A stretch of DNA of 64,000 nucleotides from GCA-002726655 sp046582185 (GTDB taxonomy: Bacteria; Pseudomonadota; Gammaproteobacteria; Pseudomonadales; Azotimanducaceae), in contig JAYGEX010000040.1 of the NCBI GenBank assembly GCA_046582185.1, positions 199,810 to 263,809 of the forward strand, given 5' to 3'. The notes below the pieces were generated by a model that was given only the letters and a program-made list of their open reading frames with translations, did not search any database and had not been told where the DNA came from. A program made the translations under genes and the position numbers. Below, in pieces: positions 52,600 through 61,513 of the stretch (within the stretch, counting starts at the first letter, position 1; every line of letters begins with the position of its first letter).

Positions 52600-53898
52600 C
52601 TACAAAGACACCTGCATGGTTTTGATACTGTTAAGGAAGTTCGTTTTCATCCGGTTCACATCCCCATGAACTTCTATCCGGGGAAAACGTTGCAAGAGTT
52701 CTTCCAGCAACACCCTAAGTTGAATTTCTGCCAGCCGCCATCCAATGCACAGATGTTGGCCATAACCAAACGAAAGATGCCTCACCCCTTTACGGCTCAC
52801 ATTGAAAACAAATGGATCGTCCCACTTTTCTTCATCCCGATTCCCGGACATATACCAGAGCGCAAGCTTGTCGCCTTTTTTGATTTCCTGATCGCCAATT
52901 TTTGCATCTTCCTTCGCGGTCCTTCTCATATAGATAACCGGGTGGACCCAGCGAATAATCTCATCCACAGCAGAAGGTATTAGCGATGGATCGTCAAGCA
53001 GCTTTTGCTTCTCTTCCGGATTCTGCGAGAGCGCAAGGATTCCACCGGAGATCGAATTCCGGGTTGTCTCATTTCCCGCTACAATCAATAACAACAAAGT
53101 TGACAGATAATCCCCAAGGTCTACCGGCTCACCGCTCACTTTGGTGTGAACTAACATACTAATCAGGTCGTTAGTTGGCGTTTCTTTCCGTAGCTCATAC
53201 TGCTCCATGCCGAAGGTCACCAACTCCATAATGGCGGTCTTGACCTGTTCCGGGGATACAACGATATCAGGGTCATCGCCGCCGATAATAATATTCGACC
53301 ACTCGAATAGCTTGTGCCTGATTTCCTGTTCAATACCGAATAATTCCGCGAGCATCTGGATTGGCAGTTCCGCTGCGACACTATTGATAAATTCAACCTC
53401 ATCCTTTCCTTCGATCTTGGACAGAATTTCCCTGGCACGTTCCCGAATTCTAGGCGTTAGATCATCCAGCTTATGTGGCGTGAAACCCGGAGCAACAACG
53501 CGACGATTCTGCACATGTTCTGGCGGGTCCATCATAATCATGCTGGTACCACCCTGAAACAGATTCCCTTCACCGGCATCCTCTAAATCGTTTCCTTCTT
53601 CCTTCATGCGAGTTCGAATCATCTCATCACTGGGTAGTGTAATGCCCCCCAGTTTACCGTCACTGCTGAAGAGCGCAGGATTCTTGGATACATACTGAAT
53701 GTCATCATATTTCGTGATCGACCAGAACCCCGGACCGCCCCAAGGCTCGGGGCACCAGGCAACCGGATCTTCATTTCGCATACGCGTGAAGATGTCATGA
53801 ACTTTGGCGTGATCCTGGAATGTTTTGGAAAATGAAAGACTCAAACGTTCTTCATTGCTAATCGGCATCTGCTGTTCCGGGTAATATGGCTTGTGCAT
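52600..53898 (-). CDS. Cytochrome P450
   Basis: 432 residues, a bacterial class I P450. The I-helix oxygen-activation segment is LLLIVAGNETTRNSISGGI; the ExxR region and the heme loop LSFGYGQHLCIGWRLAE (Cys about 384) are present; no membrane anchor. It hydroxylates an organic substrate using electrons from a ferredoxin and reductase that are not in the window. The nearest group is CYP125/142-like steroid or terpene hydroxylases, but I cannot settle it. The stop codon is 3 bp from the right end of the MITE-like copy C. No second P450 is seen. Confidence 0.93.
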   Translation of the reverse strand: MHKPYYPEQQMPISNEERLSLSFSKTFQDHAKVHDIFTRMRNEDPVAWCPEPWGGPGFWSITKYDDIQYVSKNPALFSSDGKLGGITLPSDEMIRTRMKEEGNDLEDAGEGNLFQGGTSMIMMDPPEHVQNRRVVAPGFTPHKLDDLTPRIRERAREILSKIEGKDEVEFINSVAAELPIQMLAELFGIEQEIRHKLFEWSNIIIGGDDPDIVVSPEQVKTAIMELVTFGMEQYELRKETPTNDLISMLVHTKVSGEPVDLGDYLSTLLLLIVAGNETTRNSISGGILALSQNPEEKQKLLDDPSLIPSAVDEIIRWVHPVIYMRRTAKEDAKIGDQEIKKGDKLALWYMSGNRDEEKWDDPFVFNVSRKGVRHLSFGYGQHLCIGWRLAEIQLRVLLEELLQRFPRIEVHGDVNRMKTNFLNSIKTMQVSL

Positions 53899-54076
53899 AC
53901 AGTAAACCCCGATCGATGGCCAGATTCAAGAAGGTAAACGACAGACTTAACTCAATCGTATTGCCTACTCCAGATTCGCGGAGTTACAGAGTGGCAATCA
54001 AAAATGGCAGCTCAATTAGAAGCAGTACTGCATGAATAGTTTAATGGGCTACAGCCCTCTGCCTCACGCAGCTAGC

Positions 54077-55228
54077 TTACGAGTCGGAGTCGACCTGATT
54101 ATCAGTCCCCCAGATTGTGGCGAAATCAAACGGCAATTCATCCAGGGGGCATAGGGTTTCCGTGATCATATAATCCACGACTGTTGTGTCTCGTTTTATC
54201 GGCGCAGGAAGTTGATCGCCGGTTGCCTCAAACAACGCCATGACGATAGGTCTGTCTGCACGACTGAGACCGCGCCTGACCACCATAGCCGTTTCCTTAT
54301 TGCTAAGCTTCACCAACATGCCGGGGGGGTATATACCAACTTCCTTAATGAACAAGCTCACCAGCTTGCTGTCGATCTTCTCGCCACGTTGGGAGAAAAC
54401 ACGTTGAATCGCCCGTTTGCCATAGATACCAGTACGATATTTTCTCGGCAGCAGCATCGCACTATAGATATCGCCCAGGGAGAGAACGCTCGAAATCGGC
54501 GTTAGCTCGCTGATACCGTTGGGGTAACCACTGCCAACAAGTTTCTCATGGTGTTTGAGCACAACATCAAGAATCAAAGATTCATCTATACCAGAGATTT
54601 TCAGCAACTCACAACTCCTGGCAGGGTGGGCGTTAACCTTGACTCGCTGCTCATCCGTTAAGGGTCCGTTCTGCTCCGCCAGTTCATCCATTAAGTGGAA
54701 CATGCCAACATTAGCTGTGAGGGCACCACAAACCAGTGCATGCATATCAGCCTTTCCAGCTTCAATCTTACCGTTGAGTAGCTGACAGACAACCGCAGTC
54801 ATCAACGGATGTACTTGTACATAACTGGACTCTCTGTCCAACAGTAAGGCACCGAGGACGAGATCTGCACCTTGTTCGATGATGACGCGAACTTCAGCCT
54901 AGATTGCACTTAGTTCGGGCATGAGACTCCCGTCATTACCCTGGGCTACCGTTGACAGAAAATCATTGAACCTGGTTTTGAAGGCGTCAAGCCTCTCAAG
55001 GATCGACGTTTCACCTATCGCTAACCCAATTTCTTCCAATTCGATGACGTCTACTATGTCTTCTTTACGCCAGGCTCCATGTGAAAGCAGGACATTTATC
55101 TGATCATCAGATGAAACGGGCTGACCCTCGTTGAGCATCAGGCGACCATCGTCACTAAAGACCTGCCAGGGTACAACTTCCCCTACCGTCAAATCCTGTT
55201 TCCTGAGATTGATCTTTTCAGTATTCAT
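54077..55228 (-). pseudogene. HD-GYP-like protein interrupted by an in-frame TAG
   Basis: Reading 55228 to 54899 gives MNTEKINLRKQDLTVGEVVP and an N-terminal domain usually found before HD-GYP modules, then TAG (54901-54899), then the same frame continues as AEVRVIIEQGADLVLGALLL into the second part to 54077. Together about 384 residues. The HD-GYP module is degenerate: the HD dyad of the HDIGK segment is replaced (ALTANVG) while NAHPARSCELL, HHEKLVGSGYPNG and LSLGDIYSAM remain. Known members hydrolyse cyclic-di-GMP; loss of HD argues for a sensor or scaffold role. The single nonsense codon may be recent or an error. Confidence 0.7.
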
Positions 55229-55457
55229 TTCAGCTATCCGGAAATACCGTGCACGCTGTTACTGCCTAGCATTAAGGTAAATAAACCACCTATTATACTC
55301 GACGTCAATACACCATTGGCAATCTGAACACACGGCAAAGGGCTTCGCCTGTGAATGGCGCTACCTTGAAGATGCCCAGCAGGATTTACATGCTTCCCAA
55401 AAATGATAGTCTCGAAAGAATCAAGAAGCATATGCACGGGCGCAGACAGGAAATCTG

Positions 55458-56834
55458 ATGAGTGATACTTATGACAATGGCAGTTACTGGTTTGCATCAC
55501 TGGACGAATTAGAACAACCGGAAGCACCAGAGCAGCTACCGCAACAGGTCGATGTAGCCATTATTGGTGCCGGTTTCACAGGATTGTGGAGCGCCTACTA
55601 CCTGAATCAGGCCAACCCTGGTCTCGACATCGCGATATTTGAAGCCAATACGGTTGGCTTCGGTGCCAGCGGACGTAATGGTGGTTGGTGTATGGGATGG
55701 GCGTACGGCATCGAGAAATTAATCTCCAATCCGAAAACAGTTGCCCAGGGTATGGCGGTCGCACGCGCAATGGAGGACACGGTTGATGAGATTGGAAGAG
55801 TTTGTCAGGGGGAAAACATTGACTGTCACTTTGCAAAAGGCGGCACATTGACCATCGCGACGAAGCCTTTCGAAGTTAAAAAGATGCAAGCCCAGATCGC
55901 GGCGTACCACAGCTTAGGTTTTTCAGAAGATGACTTCGTCTGGCTGGACGAGAATGAATCGAAAGAGCGCCTTAATATGACGCCAAACTATGGCGCACTT
56001 TATACCCCTCACTGCGCGTCAATTCATCCCGCCAGATTAGTTCGAGGCCTCGGCGAGGTGCTGCGCAGTAAAGGGATCAGCATTTTTGAACGAACGCCCG
56101 TCATCAGCTATGAAAATAAAAAAATTACCACTGCGCTAGGTGCAGTCAAGGCTAATGTCATTTTGCGGGCAACAGAAGGATATACCGATACCCTAAAGGG
56201 GCAGGAAAGAAAATTACTGCCCTTGTATTCTATGATGGTGGCAACCGAGCCACTGCCGGATTCCATATGGGACGACATTGGTTTACATAAAAGGGAAACT
56301 TTTAGCGACAATCGGCGGGCGACCATTTATGGTCAGCGTACATTGGACAATCGATTTGCATTTGGCGGCAGAGCGGGCTACTACTTTGGCTCTAAGATAA
56401 AACCAGTTATCCCCCCGAATGAACCAATCCTGGATAATGTGGAAAATATCCTCAGGGACTTGTTCCCTGTATTAAAAGAGTATCAAGTCACTAACCGATG
56501 GGGTGGATTAATGGGCGTGCCGCGGAATTGGCGCCCCTCCGTCACATTCGATCATCATTCGGGTATAGGAACAGCCGGCGGATATGTAGGAGAAGGTGTC
56601 GGTGCTTCCAACCTGGCGGCACGAATCCTGACCGATCTTGTGCTTGGAAAGCAAACGCCGCTGACAGAACTGACATGGGTCAACGATGTCGCTCGGAAAT
56701 GGGAACCTGAACCCATCCGCTGGATAGGGGCAAAGGCCTTGCAATGGTCCGGTGAAATGGCAGACAAAGAAGAGCTGCGCCATGATCGACCTTCGAAATT
56801 CTGGGGCGGCTTATTCAATATGTTTGTGGGCTAG
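55458..56834 (+). CDS. FAD-dependent amine oxidoreductase (DAO/PuuB-like)
   Basis: 458 residues. VDVAIIGAGFTGLWSAYYLN binds FAD; the next segment has IFEANTVGFGASGRNGGWCM with the SGRNGG motif typical of PuuB/OrdL-type amine oxidoreductases; the C-terminal GWIGTAGGYVGEGVGASNLA-like stretch (GIGTAGGYVGEGVGASN) closes the FAD site. It oxidises an amine or amino acid with oxygen. AGGAAA lies 6 bp ahead of the ATG. It precedes the TPP enzyme by about 80 bp in the same direction, so the two may belong to one pathway. Confidence 0.87.
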   Translation: MSDTYDNGSYWFASLDELEQPEAPEQLPQQVDVAIIGAGFTGLWSAYYLNQANPGLDIAIFEANTVGFGASGRNGGWCMGWAYGIEKLISNPKTVAQGMAVARAMEDTVDEIGRVCQGENIDCHFAKGGTLTIATKPFEVKKMQAQIAAYHSLGFSEDDFVWLDENESKERLNMTPNYGALYTPHCASIHPARLVRGLGEVLRSKGISIFERTPVISYENKKITTALGAVKANVILRATEGYTDTLKGQERKLLPLYSMMVATEPLPDSIWDDIGLHKRETFSDNRRATIYGQRTLDNRFAFGGRAGYYFGSKIKPVIPPNEPILDNVENILRDLFPVLKEYQVTNRWGGLMGVPRNWRPSVTFDHHSGIGTAGGYVGEGVGASNLAARILTDLVLGKQTPLTELTWVNDVARKWEPEPIRWIGAKALQWSGEMADKEELRHDRPSKFWGGLFNMFVG

Positions 56835-56912
56835 GTTATCTCGCATCAGGAAAGTGCCCATTGACAAAAAGTGGCTATTCTTGTTCGTCAATGTCATTCA
56901 TTAGGGATTCAC

Positions 56913-58634
56913 ATGGTTAATCGTAATAAGATTGTTGGAACAGGCGGCGAATTATTGATGCATCAGTTGGTCGCACAAGGTGTGGACTACGCGTTCACCA
57001 ACACCGGCAGTGCCGAAGCCGGCTTCTTTGATGCTTTTCTGACAGTGCCGGGTGTGCAGCCGATCCTGCTGATGAATGAATCACTGGTATTGTCTGCCGC
57101 TGACGGATACGCCAGAACGTCAAGGAAAGCGGCTTTTGTCAATGTGCACCTCGCTGCAGGAACACGGCAAGGATCCGGCCAGTTGTTCAATGCCCATTTT
57201 GATGGCACACCCATGGTTGTTACTGCTGCCATGCGTGATAACGGATCATTCGGCGACCATAATACCCTTGGCGTCAGCAGTGGTTTCGCGCAGATGAATG
57301 CAGTCCAGGATGTGACCAAAAGACGATGGGAAGTCAGGGATGCTCGTGGTATTCCCATGGCAACCAGGCGGGCGTTCAAAGAAGCACTGACTATGCCAAC
57401 AGGGCCGGTTTACCTGGCGTTTTCGGGAGAAGCGCTGGATGCGAAGAATGTCGAGGCCAACATACAGGCTGGTGAGGAAGTAGAAATAGCACAGGTTCCT
57501 GACACCTCCGTCATCGAAAAAATCCACGATGCACTTCTCAATGCCAAGAACCCATTATTGGTCGTCGGTCCGGACGTGGCCAATGTAAAAGCCCAACGGG
57601 AGTTACTTGAGATTGCCGAGAACTACGCATTACCTGTCGCGATTAATTTCTTTGACTATGGCTCATTTCCACCAACCCATCCCAACTATATCGGTATGGT
57701 AGATGGCGTCGCTGACGATGAACACGACGTTGTCTGCTGTATCGGATATCGGCCTAACACACGGGCTAACCCGACTGATGATCGATTCCCGGACGCCTTT
57801 AAGATAGGCATTGGGCACGATCCTTCGATGCTGGGTAATACCTTCGCCCTTGATCTGGACATCTGGTCAAATGTGAAGAAGGCACTGGTGGCATTGAATG
57901 CGCAATGGAATCCGGCAGACACGAATTTGCACCACATCTCTCAACGCCGTTCCGAGCTTCGAGCGCGAAGTGAGGCGCGAATGTCCCGCGCACGTGAAGA
58001 GGTATTGTCCCACGCTAACGACAACCCTATTCATCCGAACGTTCTTAGCCTGCGCATGGGAGAATGTCTGGCACCGAACACGACTGTTGTGTCCGAAAAT
58101 TTTAGCGCCGCCGAGCAGTTTATGCCGTTTGGCTTTGACAACGATGACTGGTCACTGGTCAGGACCTACGGTGGCAGCCTCGGATATGGTGTTGGCAGCG
58201 CCATTGGTTCGCAACTCGCAGCACCTGACCGGCCGCTGGTACTCAGCATTGGCGATGGTTCTGTCATGTATAGCTCATCCGGATTCTGGACCATGGCTCG
58301 TTATGGCCTGCCCATCATTACCGTTGTTTGGAACAACATGCAGTATCAGACCGTCCGTAATAACTTCGCCCGTTGGGGTGGCAATATGAAGGAACAGAAC
58401 AAGTACCCGGAAACGTTTCTCGGTGACCCTGCCATTGATTTCGTTATGCTGGCTAAGTCCCAGGGAATTGAGGGGCAACATGTACGCGAACCCGGTGAAC
58501 TGGATGTGGCTCTAAACAGGGCACGAGAGGTGCAGGCGGCAGGTGAGCCTTACCTGCTTGATGTGCATATCGCGAATGTTGGCCCCGGCGCAGACCAGAG
58601 CTGGTACAAGGCTTTTAAGCTTGCTGGGATTTAA
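56913..58634 (+). CDS. Thiamine-diphosphate-dependent enzyme (benzoylformate decarboxylase/ALS-like)
   Basis: About 573 residues from ATG 56913, which has AGGG 6 bp ahead; the GTG at 56871 is less likely. The pyrimidine domain (LLMHQLVAQGVDYAFTNTGS) has the catalytic Glu in LMNESLVLSAADGYAR. The central domain (FFDYGSFPPTHPNYIG) follows. The pyrophosphate domain has GDGSVMYSSSGFW to NNMQYQTVRNN, the Mg/TPP motif. Members decarboxylate 2-oxoacids or make acetolactate. Length fits. No ALS small subunit is present, so a catabolic decarboxylase or lyase is more likely. It follows the amine oxidoreductase in the same direction. Confidence 0.87.
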   Translation: MVNRNKIVGTGGELLMHQLVAQGVDYAFTNTGSAEAGFFDAFLTVPGVQPILLMNESLVLSAADGYARTSRKAAFVNVHLAAGTRQGSGQLFNAHFDGTPMVVTAAMRDNGSFGDHNTLGVSSGFAQMNAVQDVTKRRWEVRDARGIPMATRRAFKEALTMPTGPVYLAFSGEALDAKNVEANIQAGEEVEIAQVPDTSVIEKIHDALLNAKNPLLVVGPDVANVKAQRELLEIAENYALPVAINFFDYGSFPPTHPNYIGMVDGVADDEHDVVCCIGYRPNTRANPTDDRFPDAFKIGIGHDPSMLGNTFALDLDIWSNVKKALVALNAQWNPADTNLHHISQRRSELRARSEARMSRAREEVLSHANDNPIHPNVLSLRMGECLAPNTTVVSENFSAAEQFMPFGFDNDDWSLVRTYGGSLGYGVGSAIGSQLAAPDRPLVLSIGDGSVMYSSSGFWTMARYGLPIITVVWNNMQYQTVRNNFARWGGNMKEQNKYPETFLGDPAIDFVMLAKSQGIEGQHVREPGELDVALNRAREVQAAGEPYLLDVHIANVGPGADQSWYKAFKLAGI

Positions 58635-58703
58635 GAATAGCTGCGATTGTTCCAAGGTTTGGTGAGGGTAATAAACTTCGCGACACTTGCCGTTTTAATG
58701 ACA

Positions 58704-58741
58704 AAAAGAGGCGGGACAACTATTTTTCTCCCCCCTCTTTT
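58704..58741. terminator. Possible bidirectional terminator between convergent genes
   Basis: AAAAGAGG (58704-58711) pairs with CCTCTTTT (58734-58741) and GGGA (58713-58716) with TCCC (58729-58732), with a T-rich run on one side and A-run on the other. It lies between the TPP-enzyme stop (58634) and the stop of the leftward repeat protein (58740), so it could end transcripts from both directions. It looks better than the other hairpins in the window. Confidence 0.5.
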
Positions 58742-61223
58742 AGCGGCGACCCATTCTTCCCGCACCGCTCAAACTGCGGCCACGTGCTTGATAAGTCCTT
58801 CGCTGGTTAAACTGGTTATAACCACGCTGTCGTGAACTGGCATCCCGGTTCAACTGCGAACTTCTGTGGCTCCAGTCCTGGTTCGTGCCGCTACTATATC
58901 TTTGACCAGTAGCTCGATTCGCTTGCCACGTTGTTGAGGCAGGATTTTCAAAACTTCCCCCGCCACCAACGACAGTCTGTGAACTGAGCCGGTCGGCGTT
59001 GGCAGTTGTCTTTCCGGTATTTGAGGCAGCCCTGTCCTGAAGGGCTTGCTGATCAACGTTGTATTGGCTGAAGTCGTTATTTCTTGATTGCCAGTTGCCG
59101 CTGCCGCGATCATATTCCTGCCAGCCGTCATCACCCTTCTTGTACACATTGCCATTTTTACCAGCGTAGAGGTCGCCTTCGCTGTCTTTGCCGACAAAAC
59201 CACGATTCTCGCCATCACCCGCTGATATCAGGCCACCACCTGCTGAGCCTTCTATCTTTGTCTTACGCTGGCCGCTACCAATTTCGCCTTCAATAGTACC
59301 AGTTCGACCATCTCCGGTTGTGAAGCTACCCGATGATATCCAGGAGCCATCTTGCTGCCGATGTCTTTCGGTATAGGAGGAGCCACCTTGCGATGTGTAA
59401 CGTTCTTTTGTCGACCAGCCATCATCAAGATCAAGTTCGCGTTGCGTCGCGATAGTCTTGTCACCACGGGTAAGCGCCTTTTCCGATTCCAGTCGATGCG
59501 TATCATCGTTGTAGTACCGCTCGGCTTCACGATAGGTAGCGGTTCTCGGATTGTAGGATTCTCCATAACTTGCCCATTCATCCCCATCCCATGCGGTTTC
59601 CACATATCCCTGGCGACCGGTCTTTGGATTCCGGTATTGGCTATAGCTGTAGCCGCCAAAAGGACCATGCCAGCTCGATCGAGTGCCATACATCCCTGTG
59701 CGTGGATTGTAGAAACTTCCATGGCCATAGGAATAAAACCAGGGGTAGTAATAGAAACCCCGGTAAGGCGGGTAATACCAGCCGGTACCGTATATCGGTA
59801 CGCCGTAGGAAATATAAACACTCGTGCTGTAACTGGGTACGGCGCTATAGATGACAGTAGTCGGGGTCGTGGATGCAACGCTGACAGAAGTTACCGGATA
59901 GCTGGGTGATGACGCAGGTATATCATAGATTGCATCAGGTACACGAAAGGCCGGGGTCCAGGGTCCAACCGGTGCATCAGCCTGGTACCACGCACCTTCA
60001 TAGCAAAGATAGTAAACGCCCTGGTATTCGATAATCTGGTAAGAAGTATTCCTGGCTCTGGCGACACTCGTTCCTGGTACCTTTTCAAACTGCGGTTCAC
60101 CGTCGAAGTCGGGTTCCAGTTTCAGCTCTTTGCTCTTATCAACGACTATCTTCGAAGGCAGGGATGCCTCGACAATGGCGATTCTTGCTTCCAGGGTTTC
60201 CGCAATCGAGACCCGCACAAAGGCCATGCCGTGATCCGGCGGAATTAACTGGAATACATCAGGCAAGTCGTGTTGCCACTTCCATCTCCCCTTTGAAGGA
60301 TCGTTTGTAACAAACCAACGCCCTGAGGTAAGAAAATACCAGCTGCCATCATAAGTGAACACGGGGCTTTGGGTGTTAGCGACAAACTCGAGCCCTTTGG
60401 CCTCCGGAATATTTTCGAGGTAGGGATTACCATCAATGACGATCAACTCGGAAGGTTGATCGATGCTGATAATCTTGGAATCCGCGCTACCCGGATCAGT
60501 GACCCGAAAATCAGCGAAGCTACCGCCAGAGTCAATCTTGTCAATATTGACGGGGGAATTCTTTGCCATCGACCAGGGGCCGGTAATATCTAACGCCGAA
60601 AACCACGTACTACGGTTCAGTAACATGAAACCAGATTCAGGATCTTTTAGAACTGGCCAGTTAGCGTTGACAACAACCTGCAGGCCAGTGTCTTCGACAG
60701 GTTCGAGACGAGGTTCACCGTCCACAAACAAAAGAATAGCAGGATTCGTTTCGACGTAGATAGGCGGAGGCTCAGGATTAAAACCGCTTGCCGGTGCGTC
60801 TGACCCGAGTACATCATGACCTAGAGAGACTAAAAATATATCCAGCAGAATATCGAAGGTATCTTGCTCGATATATTTTTGCATTGATTGCGAATAGTCC
60901 ATGGAATTGTCTTTCGCCACCTTGACCTCAACGAACCTGGTTTTGCTCAACGTAACGATCCGTTCATCGAGATCTACTTCCGTATCACCATGAAGTTCCG
61001 CTGTGGCGAACACCTTCTTATCCGAGCCCGTGGGGGTATATTCCAGTGCAACTAGCATTTCAGTACGTTCGAAATTCGTCCAGGAAATAATTTGCGGCGC
61101 ATGAATGATTATTCTGCCTTTGTCAGTTTGCCTCTCTCTTGGAAACACCCAGCCTTTTTCTGACTCGGCGTGGCCAAGCAGGCTGCATATGAGCAGGCCG
61201 ATCGCGCAAAATATTTTCATCAT
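58740..61223 (-). CDS. Large exported repeat protein, family not recognised
   Basis: 827 residues with a signal peptide (IFCAIGLLICSLLGHAES). Three modules of about 75 residues follow at roughly 160-400, each with a hydrophobic strand, DGEP/DGNP, then LE.V, a WF-type aromatic motif and GPW: PAILLFVDGEPRLEPV, PSELIVIDGNPYLENI and LKLEPDFDGEPQFEKV. The C-terminal half is rich in Tyr, Gly, Ser and Asn (for example YGVPIYGTGWYYPPYRGFYY and QRGYNQFNQRRTYQ), with no cysteine pairs, so it is probably unstructured or forms a filament or matrix. It may be a surface or outer membrane component. I do not recognise a family. Confidence 0.75.
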   Translation of the reverse strand: MMKIFCAIGLLICSLLGHAESEKGWVFPRERQTDKGRIIIHAPQIISWTNFERTEMLVALEYTPTGSDKKVFATAELHGDTEVDLDERIVTLSKTRFVEVKVAKDNSMDYSQSMQKYIEQDTFDILLDIFLVSLGHDVLGSDAPASGFNPEPPPIYVETNPAILLFVDGEPRLEPVEDTGLQVVVNANWPVLKDPESGFMLLNRSTWFSALDITGPWSMAKNSPVNIDKIDSGGSFADFRVTDPGSADSKIISIDQPSELIVIDGNPYLENIPEAKGLEFVANTQSPVFTYDGSWYFLTSGRWFVTNDPSKGRWKWQHDLPDVFQLIPPDHGMAFVRVSIAETLEARIAIVEASLPSKIVVDKSKELKLEPDFDGEPQFEKVPGTSVARARNTSYQIIEYQGVYYLCYEGAWYQADAPVGPWTPAFRVPDAIYDIPASSPSYPVTSVSVASTTPTTVIYSAVPSYSTSVYISYGVPIYGTGWYYPPYRGFYYYPWFYSYGHGSFYNPRTGMYGTRSSWHGPFGGYSYSQYRNPKTGRQGYVETAWDGDEWASYGESYNPRTATYREAERYYNDDTHRLESEKALTRGDKTIATQRELDLDDGWSTKERYTSQGGSSYTERHRQQDGSWISSGSFTTGDGRTGTIEGEIGSGQRKTKIEGSAGGGLISAGDGENRGFVGKDSEGDLYAGKNGNVYKKGDDGWQEYDRGSGNWQSRNNDFSQYNVDQQALQDRAASNTGKTTANADRLSSQTVVGGGGSFENPASTTWQANRATGQRYSSGTNQDWSHRSSQLNRDASSRQRGYNQFNQRRTYQARGRSLSGAGRMGRR

Positions 61224-61513
61224 CTATCTTCCCCTGGCATTGGGCTAATCATCTGTCTTTGTCGTGGCACTGGCTCGATATGAAACCATTGGCTGCAACG
61301 AAACTGAAATTTTCAGCTTCAGCATCCTAGCATGCAATTTCTTCGTCAATAATTTCTTCGTCAATAATTTCTTTGTCAATGTAGTGTCGGCATTGGACGC
61401 GGATAAAATGGTACCGCGCCTGTTCCCACCATTTGTTTGTAATCCTGATATGTTCTAGAGTCGCAAGATTTGCTTACAACACACTATTATTCCTCTTGAT
61501 CAAGGTAGAAGTT
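61224..61513. other. Gap holding a 15-bp tandem repeat
   Basis: Contains three copies of a 15-bp repeat (61336-61380). No protein or RNA gene can be supported; the ORF through the repeats looks like a chance frame. The ribosome site of the following amine oxidase (AAGG at 61502-61505) lies at the right end. Confidence 0.4.
61336..61380 (+). repeat. Three tandem 15-bp repeats
   Basis: AATTTCTTCGTCAAT at 61336-61350 and 61351-61365 is repeated at 61366-61380 with one C-to-T change. The unit is a multiple of three and encodes NFFVN in one frame, but there is no good reason to believe it is translated. It marks the boundary between the large repeat protein and an AT-richer gene pair. Confidence 0.7.

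Noticed and set aside
55390..55431. ATGCTTC/GAAGCAT inverted repeat before the amine oxidoreductase
   Set aside because: A 7-bp match with 28 bp between the arms is easily found by chance and no function is suggested.
59352..59909. Long plus-strand ORF inside the 827-residue repeat protein
   Set aside because: Low-complexity coding DNA on the other strand gives long open frames by chance; the residues look random.
61264..61458. 64-residue ORF with NFFVN repeats
   Set aside because: The repeats are the 15-bp DNA tandem repeat read in frame; there is no ribosome site or homology, so translation is not supported.
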